A stretch of DNA of 64,000 nucleotides, from the NCBI GenBank assembly GCA_035606355.1, contig DATNFO010000045.1, positions 62,001 to 126,000 on the forward strand. Direction: 5' to 3'. The notes beneath the pieces were generated by a model that made no database searches, was not told the origin of the DNA, and saw only the letters and a list, made by a program, of their open reading frames with translations. This document shows, one piece after another, positions 32,974-42,355 of the stretch. Made by a program: the position numbers and the translations under genes. Position 1 is the stretch's first letter. The number at the start of each line of letters is the position of its first letter. The stretch comes from Sulfopaludibacter sp035606355. GTDB taxonomy: Bacteria; Acidobacteriota; Terriglobia; Bryobacterales; Bryobacteraceae.

Positions 32974-35418
32974 CTACTCTTCGCGCAGCGCTACGATCGG
33001 GTCCACCCGCGTGGCGCGGCGCGCCGGAATCACAGTCGCCGCCAGGCCGACGAACGCCAGAATCCCCGCGACGGCGGTGAATGTCACCGCGTCCGTGGGA
33101 CTTACACCGAACAGCAGGCTTGCCATTACGCGAGTCAGTGCGAGCCCGGCTGCAATGCCGATACCGATGCCGGCGGCCGCCAGTTCCATGCCCTGCCGCA
33201 CCACCATAGCGATGATGTCCGCGGCCCGCGCGCCGAGCGCCACGCGGAGGCCGATATCGTGCGTGCCCTGCGCCACCAGGTAGCTCATCACGCCATAGAT
33301 CCCGATGGCGGCCAACAGCAGCGCGAAGCCTGCAAACGCCGTGAGCATGATGCTCGCGAACCGCTGCCGGGCCAGCGAATCGTGCACCCGCTGATCCATC
33401 GTGCGGATGTTATAAACCACGGCATCGGAATCCACGGCGTGAACCTGCCCCACAATCGCGCGCGACAGCGAAGCCGGCTCGCCCTCCGTCTTCGCCACAA
33501 GGAACGCGGCGCTATCGCCGGCTTGCCGCATCGGGAAATAGACTGCGACCTTGCCGTCGGTTTCCAGGCCGTACTGCTTGACCACGCCCGCTACCCCGAC
33601 AATCGTCATGGGCTTCTTCGGATCGAACCAGACGTGCTTGCCGACCGGGCTTTCCTGCGGCCAGAAGCGGCGCGCGAATTTCGCGTCGATGATCGCAACC
33701 TGCGGGCCATCGAGCGTATCGCGATCGGAAAATGCCCGGCCGTCGACAATCGGAATTTCCATGGCGCGGAAATAATCGTCGCTCGCCGTGCGGATATCGA
33801 CTTGCAATTCCTGCCCCGGAGGCGGCTGGTAGCCTTCCACCTTGATGCCGCCCCATCCCACAGATCCGGTGAGCGGCAATGAGGAGACCATCCCGACCGC
33901 CTGCACGCCCGGCAGCGCCGCGATTCGCCGGTGTATCTCCTCCATGAAGTTGTTCCTGTCCGTCGGCTTCGCGTACTTGGGTCCGGTCGCCGAGACTTGC
34001 ATGCTCAGCACGCCCTGCGGATTGAACCCCGGCGGCACCTTTTCCAAACGGACGAAGCTGCGGATCAGCAGGCCCGCGCCGATCAGCAGCACCAGCGACA
34101 GCGCAAATTCGGCGACCACCAGCAGGCCGCGCAGCCGCTGCTTTCCGACGCCGAGCCCGCCCTCGCTCTGGCCGCTGCGGCCGCCCGACTTCAGCGACGT
34201 GTTGAGGTCTACCTTCACGGCGCGCGACACAGGCGCGAGACCGAAAAGGATGCCCGTCAGCAGCGACACACCGAACGTAAACACCAGGACGGCCGCATTC
34301 ATCCCGATATCGTCGAGCCGCGGAATGTTGCCCGGATTGATGGTGCGAACGACGTACAATGCCAGTTCCGCAATCACCACACCCGCCGCGCCACCCGCCA
34401 GGCCAAGCACGATGCTCTCCGTCAGCAATTGCCGCGCGAGCCGCTGCAATCCCGCGCCGAGCGCCGTGCGGATCGCCACCTCTTTCTGTCGTGCGGCGGC
34501 GCGCGTCAGCAACAGATTCGCCACGTTCGCGCACGCGATCAGCAGCACCAGCGAAACGCTGCCGAGTAAAACCAGAACGGCGCGCCGCACATCGCCCACC
34601 ACTTCGTCCTGCAACCCGACCACATGCATGCCGTACGTGCGGTCCCGTTTGTCCTTGATGCGAATGCGGTCGGCGATCACCGAGACATCCGCTTGCGCCT
34701 GTTGGAGCGTGACACCCGGCTTCAACTTCACCACGATGTTGTAGTTCTCGTCGCCGCGCGCATTCACGGCGTCTTTGGCGAGAGGCAGCGGCAGAATCGC
34801 GTCGACGCTTTCCAGCGGACCTTCGGACGGCATCACTTCCGCGTTCAACATGAAACTCTTGTCCAGCACGCCGGCCACGGTATACTGGCGCCCGTTCAGC
34901 ATCACGCTTTTGCCGACGATGTTCGGATCGGCGCTGAACAACCGCCTCCAGACCTGCTCGGTGAGGATCGCGACGGGCGGCTTGCCCGCCATATCTTCGT
35001 CGGGCTGCAGAAGGCGGCCGAGGATCGGCTTCGCCCCGAGCATCCGCAACAGGCTGGACTGCGTGCGCATCACCCCGATGCGTTCCGGCCGCTCACGCCC
35101 CGTTAGGGTAACCACCCGGCTCTGCGCCAGCGCCATGTCGGAGAACGAGTGATTTTCCGAACGCAGATCGATGTATTGCCCGGGCGACGGCCAATCGCGG
35201 AAAATGCCGATTCCGGGCGAATGCAGCCAGATCGCGGCCAGCCGGTCGGGCTGCGGATACGGCAGCGGACGCAGCAGCAGCGCGTCCACAACGCTGAAAA
35301 TAGCGGAGTTCGCGCCGATGCCGACCGCCAGGGAAGCGATCATGATTAGCGTCAACCCGGGACTCTTGCGCAGCATGCGCAGAGCGTAGCGAAGATCTTG
35401 CAGCCAGGCTTGCATCAA
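32974..35418 (-). CDS. ADOP-type ABC transporter permease (acidobacterial duplicated orphan permease)
   Basis: Inner-membrane protein of 814 aa with two MacB/FtsX-type units. N-terminus LQDLRYALRMLRKSPGLTL, TM1 SLAVGIGANSAIFSVVDALLLRPLPY, MacB-like periplasmic domain (about 60-260), FtsX helices (about 275-420), a second periplasmic domain (about 455-660), and a second FtsX block ending at YGVMSYLVAQGTHDIGLRVALGARAADI then PARRATRVDPIVALREE. No ATPase gene is adjacent, as usual for the 'orphan' ADOP family. Its substrate is unknown and macrolide export should not be assumed. ATG 35415 is an alternative start. The carbohydrate neighbourhood suggests but does not prove a link. Confidence 0.9.
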   Translation of the reverse strand: MMQAWLQDLRYALRMLRKSPGLTLIMIASLAVGIGANSAIFSVVDALLLRPLPYPQPDRLAAIWLHSPGIGIFRDWPSPGQYIDLRSENHSFSDMALAQSRVVTLTGRERPERIGVMRTQSSLLRMLGAKPILGRLLQPDEDMAGKPPVAILTEQVWRRLFSADPNIVGKSVMLNGRQYTVAGVLDKSFMLNAEVMPSEGPLESVDAILPLPLAKDAVNARGDENYNIVVKLKPGVTLQQAQADVSVIADRIRIKDKRDRTYGMHVVGLQDEVVGDVRRAVLVLLGSVSLVLLIACANVANLLLTRAAARQKEVAIRTALGAGLQRLARQLLTESIVLGLAGGAAGVVIAELALYVVRTINPGNIPRLDDIGMNAAVLVFTFGVSLLTGILFGLAPVSRAVKVDLNTSLKSGGRSGQSEGGLGVGKQRLRGLLVVAEFALSLVLLIGAGLLIRSFVRLEKVPPGFNPQGVLSMQVSATGPKYAKPTDRNNFMEEIHRRIAALPGVQAVGMVSSLPLTGSVGWGGIKVEGYQPPPGQELQVDIRTASDDYFRAMEIPIVDGRAFSDRDTLDGPQVAIIDAKFARRFWPQESPVGKHVWFDPKKPMTIVGVAGVVKQYGLETDGKVAVYFPMRQAGDSAAFLVAKTEGEPASLSRAIVGQVHAVDSDAVVYNIRTMDQRVHDSLARQRFASIMLTAFAGFALLLAAIGIYGVMSYLVAQGTHDIGLRVALGARAADIIAMVVRQGMELAAAGIGIGIAAGLALTRVMASLLFGVSPTDAVTFTAVAGILAFVGLAATVIPARRATRVDPIVALREE

Positions 35419-35444
35419 AACTTAGACGCACCCCGTTGAGAAAA

Positions 35445-35537
35445 GTAGCGACCGGTCTCCCGACCGGTCGCAGGCGAACGCCAGTTCGCCCAGGCGCGCT
35501 CCGCGCGCCTGGTACCGGCCGGGAGGCCGGTACCTAC
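35445..35537. repeat. REP/BIME-like element, best preserved copy in the window
   Basis: 93-bp element bounded by GTAG (35445-35448) and CTAC (35534-35537). It carries four consecutive stem-loops: CGACCGGTC/GACCGGTCG (35449-35470), GGCGAAC/GTTCGCC (35473-35490), AGGCGCGC/GCGCGCCT (35492-35510) and GGTACCGGCC/GGCCGGTACC (35511-35534). The TAG of the right head, read on the minus strand, is the stop codon of the CE12 tandem gene. The left head is 27 nt upstream of the ADOP start codon. Confidence 0.85.
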
Positions 35538-37066
35538 TGCCGCATGTACTTCCCTAGAGGATTATCCGGTAAAGCCTTCAACGCTTCCACCACGATTTGC
35601 GCGTTCAACTCCGCTCCCGCTCGACTCGTATGAGTGTGCGGATCCCCGAATAGCGGCTCCACCTTCTCCGGCCCCAGCTCGTCGTACTTATCCGATATCC
35701 GCGCATGCAAATCCAGGAAGCCGACGTGCTCCGCCTCGGCCACCTGCCGCGCCCATACGGGATAATCCTGAGCTCGCGCGATCTTCCCGTCCTTCCACGT
35801 CTTCCGCGGAATCGGCGAGCACACGATCGCCGTAGCCCCTTTCGCCTTGGTATCTTCGATGAACTTCCGCAGATACCAGCCGTACGTGTGCACCACCTCG
35901 TGTTGCTTCGTGATCGGATTATCGATCTCGCGGCTTTCGTCGCCCGTGCCCTTTATCGTGCCGCGGGCACGCGCCGCATCGTCCAGCGGACCCGAATCGT
36001 TATGCCCGAACTGCATGATCACGAAGTCGCCCGGCTTGAGCATGGAGAGCACGCGATCCCAATGGCCCAGCGTCAAGTACGTCCGGCTGCTCAGCCCGCC
36101 GACCGCGCGATTCACTACGTTGATCTTCGCGGTATCGAACAGATCCACCAGCGGCTCGCCCCAACCCCACTGCCCGTTGGACCCATCGCCGCGACCATTC
36201 CGCACTGTCGAATCGCCGATCAGAAACAGCGTCGGCAGATTCGGATTCGCCGGCGCCTTCAGTTTCAGCGCGGCGGGATCCGTGATCACGCCGCCCGAGG
36301 GATACGGCGGCACCGCTGCGCCCTGCTGCGACAAAAACGCCACCAGCGGAGAGTGCGCGCCTTTCAGCGCCGCCACAACCAGCGACGCGTTGATCTTCGC
36401 GCCCTCCTGATTGGTGTGCGTGTGATCCACCGGAAACAGCGGCTTCACCGCCGCCTCGCCCATCGCCTCGTAACGATCCGCGATGGCGTTGGCGTGATCC
36501 AGAAACAGCACGCCTTCCGCCTTGGCCACTTGCGCCGACCATTCGGAAAAATGGCCCATCACGCGCTCCACGTGGCCATCGGTCCAAATGTTGCGCACCG
36601 TGGGCGAAAGCAGAATCGGAGTGGCGCCCGCGGCCTTCGTATCTGCGATGAACCGGCGCATATACCAGCCGAACGTGTGTACCGTATCGACTGTGCCGCT
36701 GGGCAGCGTCACGTCTTGCGTCTCGTCACCGATGCCCGGCACATCGCCGCGAAACGGCGGCTTGTCCGGCGCAATACCGTCGTTGTGGCCGAATTCGATG
36801 AGCACCCAATCGCCCGGCTTCAACGAAGTGCGCACGCCTTCCCAGCGCTTCTCATTGAAGTAAGTGCGCGCGCTGCGCCCTGCGATCGCGCGATTCACCA
36901 CGTTGACCTTCGCGGGATCGAAGTAATCGGCCAGGGGATCGCCCCAGCCGCAATGGTCCTTATTGTTGGCGGTGGAATCGCCCGCCACGTAAATGGTCGG
37001 CAGATTCGGATTGGGCTGTGCCATCAGGCAGGCTCCAAAAGCAGCGACTAGAAAAATGGTGCGCAT
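35534..37066 (-). CDS. Tandem SGNH esterase, CE12 rhamnogalacturonan acetylesterase-like (two domains)
   Basis: Secreted protein of 510 aa with a signal peptide (MRTIFLVAAFGACLMAQ) and two full esterase domains, residues about 22-235 and 278-505. Domain 1 has GDSTANN, IEFGHNDG and DHTHTN; domain 2 has GDSTVRN, MQFGHNDS and DPHTHT. The SGNH catalytic Ser, Gly, Asn and Asp/His are therefore present in both. CE12 enzymes remove acetyl groups from rhamnogalacturonan-I or xylan. It starts 1 nt after the stop of the upstream CE12 gene (TGATATG), so they are co-translated. The two domains are related but clearly diverged. Confidence 0.85.
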   Translation of the reverse strand: MRTIFLVAAFGACLMAQPNPNLPTIYVAGDSTANNKDHCGWGDPLADYFDPAKVNVVNRAIAGRSARTYFNEKRWEGVRTSLKPGDWVLIEFGHNDGIAPDKPPFRGDVPGIGDETQDVTLPSGTVDTVHTFGWYMRRFIADTKAAGATPILLSPTVRNIWTDGHVERVMGHFSEWSAQVAKAEGVLFLDHANAIADRYEAMGEAAVKPLFPVDHTHTNQEGAKINASLVVAALKGAHSPLVAFLSQQGAAVPPYPSGGVITDPAALKLKAPANPNLPTLFLIGDSTVRNGRGDGSNGQWGWGEPLVDLFDTAKINVVNRAVGGLSSRTYLTLGHWDRVLSMLKPGDFVIMQFGHNDSGPLDDAARARGTIKGTGDESREIDNPITKQHEVVHTYGWYLRKFIEDTKAKGATAIVCSPIPRKTWKDGKIARAQDYPVWARQVAEAEHVGFLDLHARISDKYDELGPEKVEPLFGDPHTHTSRAGAELNAQIVVEALKALPDNPLGKYMRQ

Positions 37067-37067
37067 A

Positions 37068-38291
37068 TCAGTTTCCGTAAGGTTTCACGAGCGGCCCCAT
37101 GGGCTCGGCGGGAATATCGAACTTCGCAATCGGGTCGGGGTGCGCGGGGTCGTACGCGGGCACATCCACAAGATACCTGGTCAGCGGCAGGCGCGCGTCT
37201 TTGATGCCCTGCACCACCATCCGGGCGAACTCATAGCTGCCGTAGTTGCTGTGGTGCGTGGTGTCCTTTCCGGCGAACGCCTTGTGCGCCTCCACCGGAC
37301 CCATCGCTTCGTAAAACGGCTTGCTCATGGCGTTGAGGTCGATCAGCGCGACATTCTCCTCGCGCGCAGCCTGGCGGACCGCTTCCGGATAATCGCCGAG
37401 GCTGTTGGTAATTTTACCGTCTGCGTCAAACGTGAGGCGATTCATCGGCGTAATCAACACCGGCGTCGCCTTATGTGCGCGAGCTTCCGCAATGAACTGC
37501 TTCAGGCTGGCCTTGTACGTGGTGAACGCGCCCACGCCTTCGCCGCGCTCCTTCTGATCGTTGTGGCCCATCTGGATGAACAGCCAGTCGCCCGGCTTGA
37601 TCACGCTCATGACTTTCGCCAGACGCCGTTCACCCAGAAAGCCTTTCAGACTCTCGCCGGATTCGCCATTGTTGGCCACCGCAATTTCCGGTTTGAAGAA
37701 CGCCGTGAGCATCTGGCCCCAGGAGTTGAACGGCTCCGCGCCCTGATCCGTCGACGTCGAATCGCCGGCTATGTAAATGGTCGGGATATCGCCCGCGGGT
37801 TTCACTTCGATGCCGCAAACTCCGGGATGCTCGTTGGTGAATTCCAGCGTGATGCGGTCATCCCACGCCCACGTTTCCGAAGTCTTCTCGCGCTCTTTCA
37901 ACTTCACTTCGGCGCCGCCCGCGATCTGCGGCCGGCGCGTGTTCACAATGATGCTGCGCGACACGAACTCGCCGGGCGCGGTGGCGACCTTCGGGATCAT
38001 CAGGCGCCGCAGTTCCGCCTTCACCGTTGTGACTGTCGCGGCCGCTCGATCGCCAAACCTGAGCGTGACCTGGTAATTGCCTTCCTGCGGCACCTTCACG
38101 GAAAAATAATACGGCGGCGCCTTCGCCGAGGGGTCTTCGAAGCCGTACCCTGCGTCGTCCGTGTATTTCATCGCGGCATCCACCTTCGTGCCGCCGTCGT
38201 TGCAGCCAAGGTCGAACCGCATGGGCTGCGCGGAAAGCGCCGCGCCGAGCATCAGCCAGCTAATCGATATGAAACCAATGGAAGTCCGCAT
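37068..38291 (-). CDS. CE12 rhamnogalacturonan acetylesterase-like protein with N-terminal beta-sandwich domain
   Basis: Secreted protein of 407 aa. Start ATG 38291 has GGAG 7 nt upstream and yields a signal peptide (MRTSIGFISISWLMLGAALS); ATG 38297 is the alternative. Residues about 25-160 look like a malectin/CBM35-like domain that begins with RFDLGCNDGGTKVDAAMKY. The SGNH domain follows: GDSTSTDQG with nucleophile Ser, GESGESL, MGHNDQKERG, and a C-terminal Asp/His in DTTHHSNYGS. Its 5' end lies within the 3' end of the GH43 gene (about 30-nt overlap), which suggests one operon of GH43 and the CE12 genes. Confidence 0.85.
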   Translation of the reverse strand: MRTSIGFISISWLMLGAALSAQPMRFDLGCNDGGTKVDAAMKYTDDAGYGFEDPSAKAPPYYFSVKVPQEGNYQVTLRFGDRAAATVTTVKAELRRLMIPKVATAPGEFVSRSIIVNTRRPQIAGGAEVKLKEREKTSETWAWDDRITLEFTNEHPGVCGIEVKPAGDIPTIYIAGDSTSTDQGAEPFNSWGQMLTAFFKPEIAVANNGESGESLKGFLGERRLAKVMSVIKPGDWLFIQMGHNDQKERGEGVGAFTTYKASLKQFIAEARAHKATPVLITPMNRLTFDADGKITNSLGDYPEAVRQAAREENVALIDLNAMSKPFYEAMGPVEAHKAFAGKDTTHHSNYGSYEFARMVVQGIKDARLPLTRYLVDVPAYDPAHPDPIAKFDIPAEPMGPLVKPYGN

Positions 38292-39843
38292 ATCCATACT
38301 CCGTACCGGCCTTGCCGCCGATTGCAAATATTCCGACCTTCGCGCCGATCCAGCGGCCCTGCCGCGCGGTGAACGCCTCACCCACCGGCGTGAACTGCTT
38401 CCCGTCCGCGCTGTAGCTGAAACGGCAGATCGCGCCATCCGCCACGTCCACGCGCAGAAAAATCGGCGAGCCCTGAGGCGCCCTCGCGGTCACCTGCGTC
38501 TCTTGCGCTCCGCGATCCGCATTGTGCGCGGTTGCCTGCGTCACCACCACCGCATCCGCCGTCTTACGCACGGCGATGTACGCATAGTCCAGGCCTGTGA
38601 CGATCAAGCCGGCCTCTTCGCCTGCCTGATGCGCCTCGAAGGAGAGACTTGTAGTCGCCGTGAACCGCGGAGCGGGAAACTTCTGCAGCAGTAGATTCGG
38701 CACATCCCAGAAGTTCTTGAAGCCTTCCGGAAACGGCACGGCCGTCAGCCGCAGAAACCCCAAACCGCCCGCAGGCAGCGCCCAACCCGGCTGCGGATTC
38801 GCGGCCCATTGCCACTGCAAGCCGATGCCGTCGCGAAAATCGTCCGATTCCGCCGGCGTCTCCAGCGGCCACGCGCGGCCCACATCCGGCTTCCTGTAGC
38901 GCAGCACCGGCTCGCCGTCATTGCCCATCTGCGGCCAATCGTCTACCCACCGCATCGGCTCCAGATGCACAATGCGCCCGTACGCTCCCTTATCCTGGAA
39001 ATGCAGAAACCACGATTCGCCCTTCTGCGTTTCCACCCACGCGCCCTGATGCGGTCCGTTCGTCGGCGTCTTCCCTTGTTTCAGAACCACACGCCGCTCA
39101 TACGGCCCGTAAATATTCCGAGACCGCAGAACCACCTGCCAGCCCGTGGGAACGCCGCCGGCGGGCGCGAAGATGTAGTAGTAGCCGCTGCGCTTGTAGA
39201 GCTTCGGCCCTTCGATCGTCGGATCCTGCGCGTGCCCGTCGTACACCAGGCGGCCTTCGTCCAGCAGCTTTGTGCCGTCCGCGCTCATGCGGCTGATTAG
39301 CAGCACGCTCTTGATTCCCGAGCGGCTCCCGGCCATGGCACTCACCAGATACGCCTGCCCGTCGTCGTCCCATAGCGGGCAGGGGTCGATCCAGCCTTTC
39401 GCGTCTTTGATCAACAGCGGCGGCGACCACGGCCCGCCAATCTCACGCGCGTGCACCATGTAAATGCCGTACTCGGGGTCGGGATAGAAGATGAAAAACT
39501 CACCCGCGTGAAAACGAATCGCCGGAGCCCACACGCCATTGCCGTGCCGCGGCTTCGCGTAGACGTCGAACGGCGGCTGCATGGGCAGCGCGTGCCCGAT
39601 GATGCGCCAGTTCACCAGATCCTGCGATTGCAAAATCGGCAGCCCCGGCGCAGCATTGAAGCTCGACGCTGTCAAATAGAACTGGTCGCCCACCCGTATG
39701 GCATCCGGGTCGGAGTAGTCTGCGTGGAGCACCGGATTCTTGTAAGTGCCATCGCCGTTATCGGCCACCCACACCTTGGATTGCGCGGCGCACACAAGCG
39801 GCGCGGCCAGGCAGACGATCAACGGTGCCAGTGAGGAGCGCAA
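38260..39843 (-). CDS. GH43 family glycoside hydrolase with C-terminal concanavalin-like domain
   Basis: Secreted enzyme of 527 aa, five-blade beta-propeller type, likely an arabinofuranosidase, xylosidase or exo-galactanase. It has a signal peptide (MRSSLAPLIVCLAAPLVCAAQ). Catalytic candidates are the base Asp in HADYSDPDAIRVGDQFYL, the middle Asp in WIDPCPLWDDDGQAYLV, and the acid Glu in DPTIEGPKLYKRSGYYYIF. From about residue 330 a beta-sandwich domain follows (SDDFRDGIGLQWQW, GYADFHWFHID), as in GH43_12-like enzymes. In this pectin-oriented neighbourhood, removal of arabinan or galactan side chains is the likely role. Divergent from the GH2 gene. Confidence 0.85.
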   Translation of the reverse strand: MRSSLAPLIVCLAAPLVCAAQSKVWVADNGDGTYKNPVLHADYSDPDAIRVGDQFYLTASSFNAAPGLPILQSQDLVNWRIIGHALPMQPPFDVYAKPRHGNGVWAPAIRFHAGEFFIFYPDPEYGIYMVHAREIGGPWSPPLLIKDAKGWIDPCPLWDDDGQAYLVSAMAGSRSGIKSVLLISRMSADGTKLLDEGRLVYDGHAQDPTIEGPKLYKRSGYYYIFAPAGGVPTGWQVVLRSRNIYGPYERRVVLKQGKTPTNGPHQGAWVETQKGESWFLHFQDKGAYGRIVHLEPMRWVDDWPQMGNDGEPVLRYRKPDVGRAWPLETPAESDDFRDGIGLQWQWAANPQPGWALPAGGLGFLRLTAVPFPEGFKNFWDVPNLLLQKFPAPRFTATTSLSFEAHQAGEEAGLIVTGLDYAYIAVRKTADAVVVTQATAHNADRGAQETQVTARAPQGSPIFLRVDVADGAICRFSYSADGKQFTPVGEAFTARQGRWIGAKVGIFAIGGKAGTEYGYADFHWFHID

Positions 39844-40017
39844 ACTCCGATCCTATCGCCGCCGCCCGTATGCTGCAAATCGCGCGAACTGCAAATCAGC
39901 TGTTTTGGGAAGGAAAACACGAAAAGAGGCGAGCCCAAGCACTTCCGGCACAAGATGGTCGCGGCACAGCACCCGCCGTTCTTCATTGCGAAACAGAGGC
40001 GAAAGGGCCCGTGCCGC

Positions 40018-40046
40018 TTGGAGCCGCATCGCCCGCGTTCCATAAT
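40018..40046 (+). promoter_or_regulatory. Candidate promoter of the GH2-GH28 operon
   Basis: TTGGAG (40018-40023), 17-nt spacer, CATAAT (40041-40046). Transcription would begin near 40053, about 3 nt before the GH2 ATG (40056), giving an almost leaderless mRNA. No Shine-Dalgarno is visible before this ATG, which fits. The rest of the 212-nt gap to the divergent GH43 gene shows nothing else I can support. Confidence 0.45.
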
Positions 40047-40055
40047 CGAGCAAGC

Positions 40056-42355
40056 ATGAAGCTCCGATGCGTTGCCCTGTTCCTGTGCGTCGCCGCGCCG
40101 CTTGCTTTCGCAGCGCGCACCACCACGCCGTTCGACCGCGATTGGCGATTTCTGAAAGCCGACGCACCCGGCGCCGAAGCGCCCGGCTTCGACGACGCCG
40201 CATGGCGCACCGTGGATGTGCCGCACGATTGGAGCATCGAAGGCCCCTTCGACCGGGCCAACAAGACCGGCGGCGCCGGCGCGTTTCTGCCTTACGGAGT
40301 GAGCTTCTATCGCAAGCACTTCAGGCTCGCGCCAGCCGACTCCGGCCGCCAGGTATACATCGATTTCGATGGCGTGATGGCGAATAGCGACGTGTGGATC
40401 AACGGCTTTCATCTCGGCAAGCGGCCGTATGGCTACGTCAGCTTCCGCTATGACCTCACCGGCCATCTGAATTTCGGAGCGAAGGACAACGTCCTCAGCG
40501 TCCGCACGGATACGTCGCAGCAACCCGCATCGCGCTGGTACGAAGGAGCGGGCATTTACCGCCACGTCCGCCTCGTCGTCACGGACCCGGTGCACATCGA
40601 ACATTGGGCCACCTTCATCACCACGCCGGACGTCCACACCGTCCACGTCCGCACGGATATTGCGGGCGACCTGGCGCGCGGCATCACCCTCGAAGTCACT
40701 CTCACGGCGCCGGACGGCACGAAACTCGCCCGGACGGTTGCCGCAAAGAGCGCGCGCGTCGAACTGGACATCCCCGTGGCCAAGCCGCAACTCTGGAACC
40801 TCGAATCGCCTGCCATGTATCGCGCCGCTGTCCGCGTCCTCGCCGGAAAAACCGTGCTCGACGATGAGACCGTACCCTTCGGCATTCGCGAATTTCACTT
40901 CGATCCCGCCACCGGCTTCTGGCTCAACGGCAAGAATTTCAAGATCAAAGGCGTCTGCCTGCACGCCGACGCCAGCGCTCTCGGCATCGCCATTCCCGTC
41001 GGCGAATGGGAGCGCCGTCTCAACATGCTGAAGACTCTCGGCGTCAACGCGATTCGCACGGCGCACAATCCGCCGGCGCCGGACTTCCTCGACCTCTGCG
41101 ACCGCATGGGCTTCGTCGTGATGGACGAGATGTTCGATTGCTGGACCGTCGGCAAAACGCCGTTCGATTACCACCTCTACTTCACCGAATGGAGCCACCG
41201 CGATACGCGCGATACCGTAATGCGCGATCGCAATCACCCCAGCATCTTCCTCTATAGCGCCGGCAACGAAATTCACGATACGCCGAAGCAGGAACTCGCC
41301 AAGGAGATTCTGAAAGGCCTGGTGGAAGTGTTCCACGAAGCCGACCCCACGCGCCCCGTTACGCAGGCGCTTTTCCGCCCGAACGTGAGCCACGACTACG
41401 AAGACGGCCTCGCCGACCTGCTCGACGTGGTAGGCCAGAACTATCGTGAAAACGAAATTCTCGCCGCGCACGCGCAGAAGCCCACGCGCAAAATCATCGG
41501 CACCGAGAACACCCACGACCGAAACGCCTGGCTGGCGCTGCGCGATCATCCCGAGTATGCCGGCCAGTTCCTCTGGAGCGGCATCGATTACCTCGGCGAA
41601 GCGCGGGCGTGGCCCATGGTCGCCGCCGGATCGGGCCTGCTGGACCGCACCGCCGCCGTCAAGCCGATGGCGAAGAACGCGCAAGCTGGTGGAGCGAGAA
41701 GCCGTACATCGCCATTGTGCGGCGCGTCGCGGCCGCTCGCGCGACGCCGAACGATCCCGGCTTCGAGCCGCTCGCCCGTCCGCAGACGCAATTGCCGGAC
41801 TGGTCGCCAGCGAATCGCGAACCGCATACCGAAACCGTCGAAGTCTATAGCAATTGCCAGAACGCGGAGTTGCTGCTCAACGGAAAATCGCTCGGAAGCA
41901 AGTCTCTGCCGCCCGATGCCACAGCGCGCGTGTGGCGCGTCGAGTTCCAGCCCGGCGCGATTGAAGCGGTTTGCCGCGATGCCGGAGCGGCGGCGGCGCG
42001 CACGGAGTTGCGGACCGCCGGTAAGCCCGCGCGCGTCCTGCTGGAAACGCATCGCACCTCCATCGCGCCGGTTTGGGACGATGTCGCGTACATCACCGCG
42101 ACCGTCGTCGATGAAAACGGCGTGCCCGTGCCGGATGCTGCGCCGGTGGTGCACTTTCAGGCCGGCGGCCCCGGCAGGGTCGTAGCCGTTGATAACGCCG
42201 ACAACACCAGCCACGAGCCGTTCCAGGCATCCGAACGCACGGCGTATCACGGCAAGTGCTCCGCCATCGTGAAAGCCTCCGGAACAGGTCGCATTCAAGT
42301 GACCGCGACCGCCGAAGGGCTGCGCGCCGGAACCGTGGAGATCCAAGCGAAATGA
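40056..42355 (+). pseudogene. GH2 beta-galactosidase-like gene interrupted by a single-base frameshift
   Basis: Secreted GH2 enzyme. Signal peptide MKLRCVALFLCVAAPLAFA, jelly-roll domain (FDRDWRFLKAD, DVPHDWSIEGPFD), Ig-like domain, TIM barrel with acid/base Glu in YSAGNEIHD and likely nucleophile Glu in IIGTENTHD. The first frame reads normally to about 41685 (GLLDRTAAVKPMAKNAQ), then turns to nonsense and stops at 42185. The family continuation SWWSEKPYIAIVRR appears at once in the next frame and runs to 42355 with two further beta domains. One missing base, probably an A at 41683-41685, restores a protein of about 766 aa. Either a real mutation or a sequencing error. GH28 follows with an ATGA overlap. 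Confidence 0.8.

Noticed and set aside
32974..35418. MacB macrolide exporter annotation for the ADOP gene
   Set aside because: No ATPase domain or adjacent ATPase, and the duplicated layout is that of orphan acidobacterial permeases.
41670..41700. Programmed ribosomal frameshift in the GH2 gene
   Set aside because: No slippery heptamer or strong downstream structure is visible, and GH2 enzymes are not known to use frameshifting; a simple 1-base deletion explains the break.
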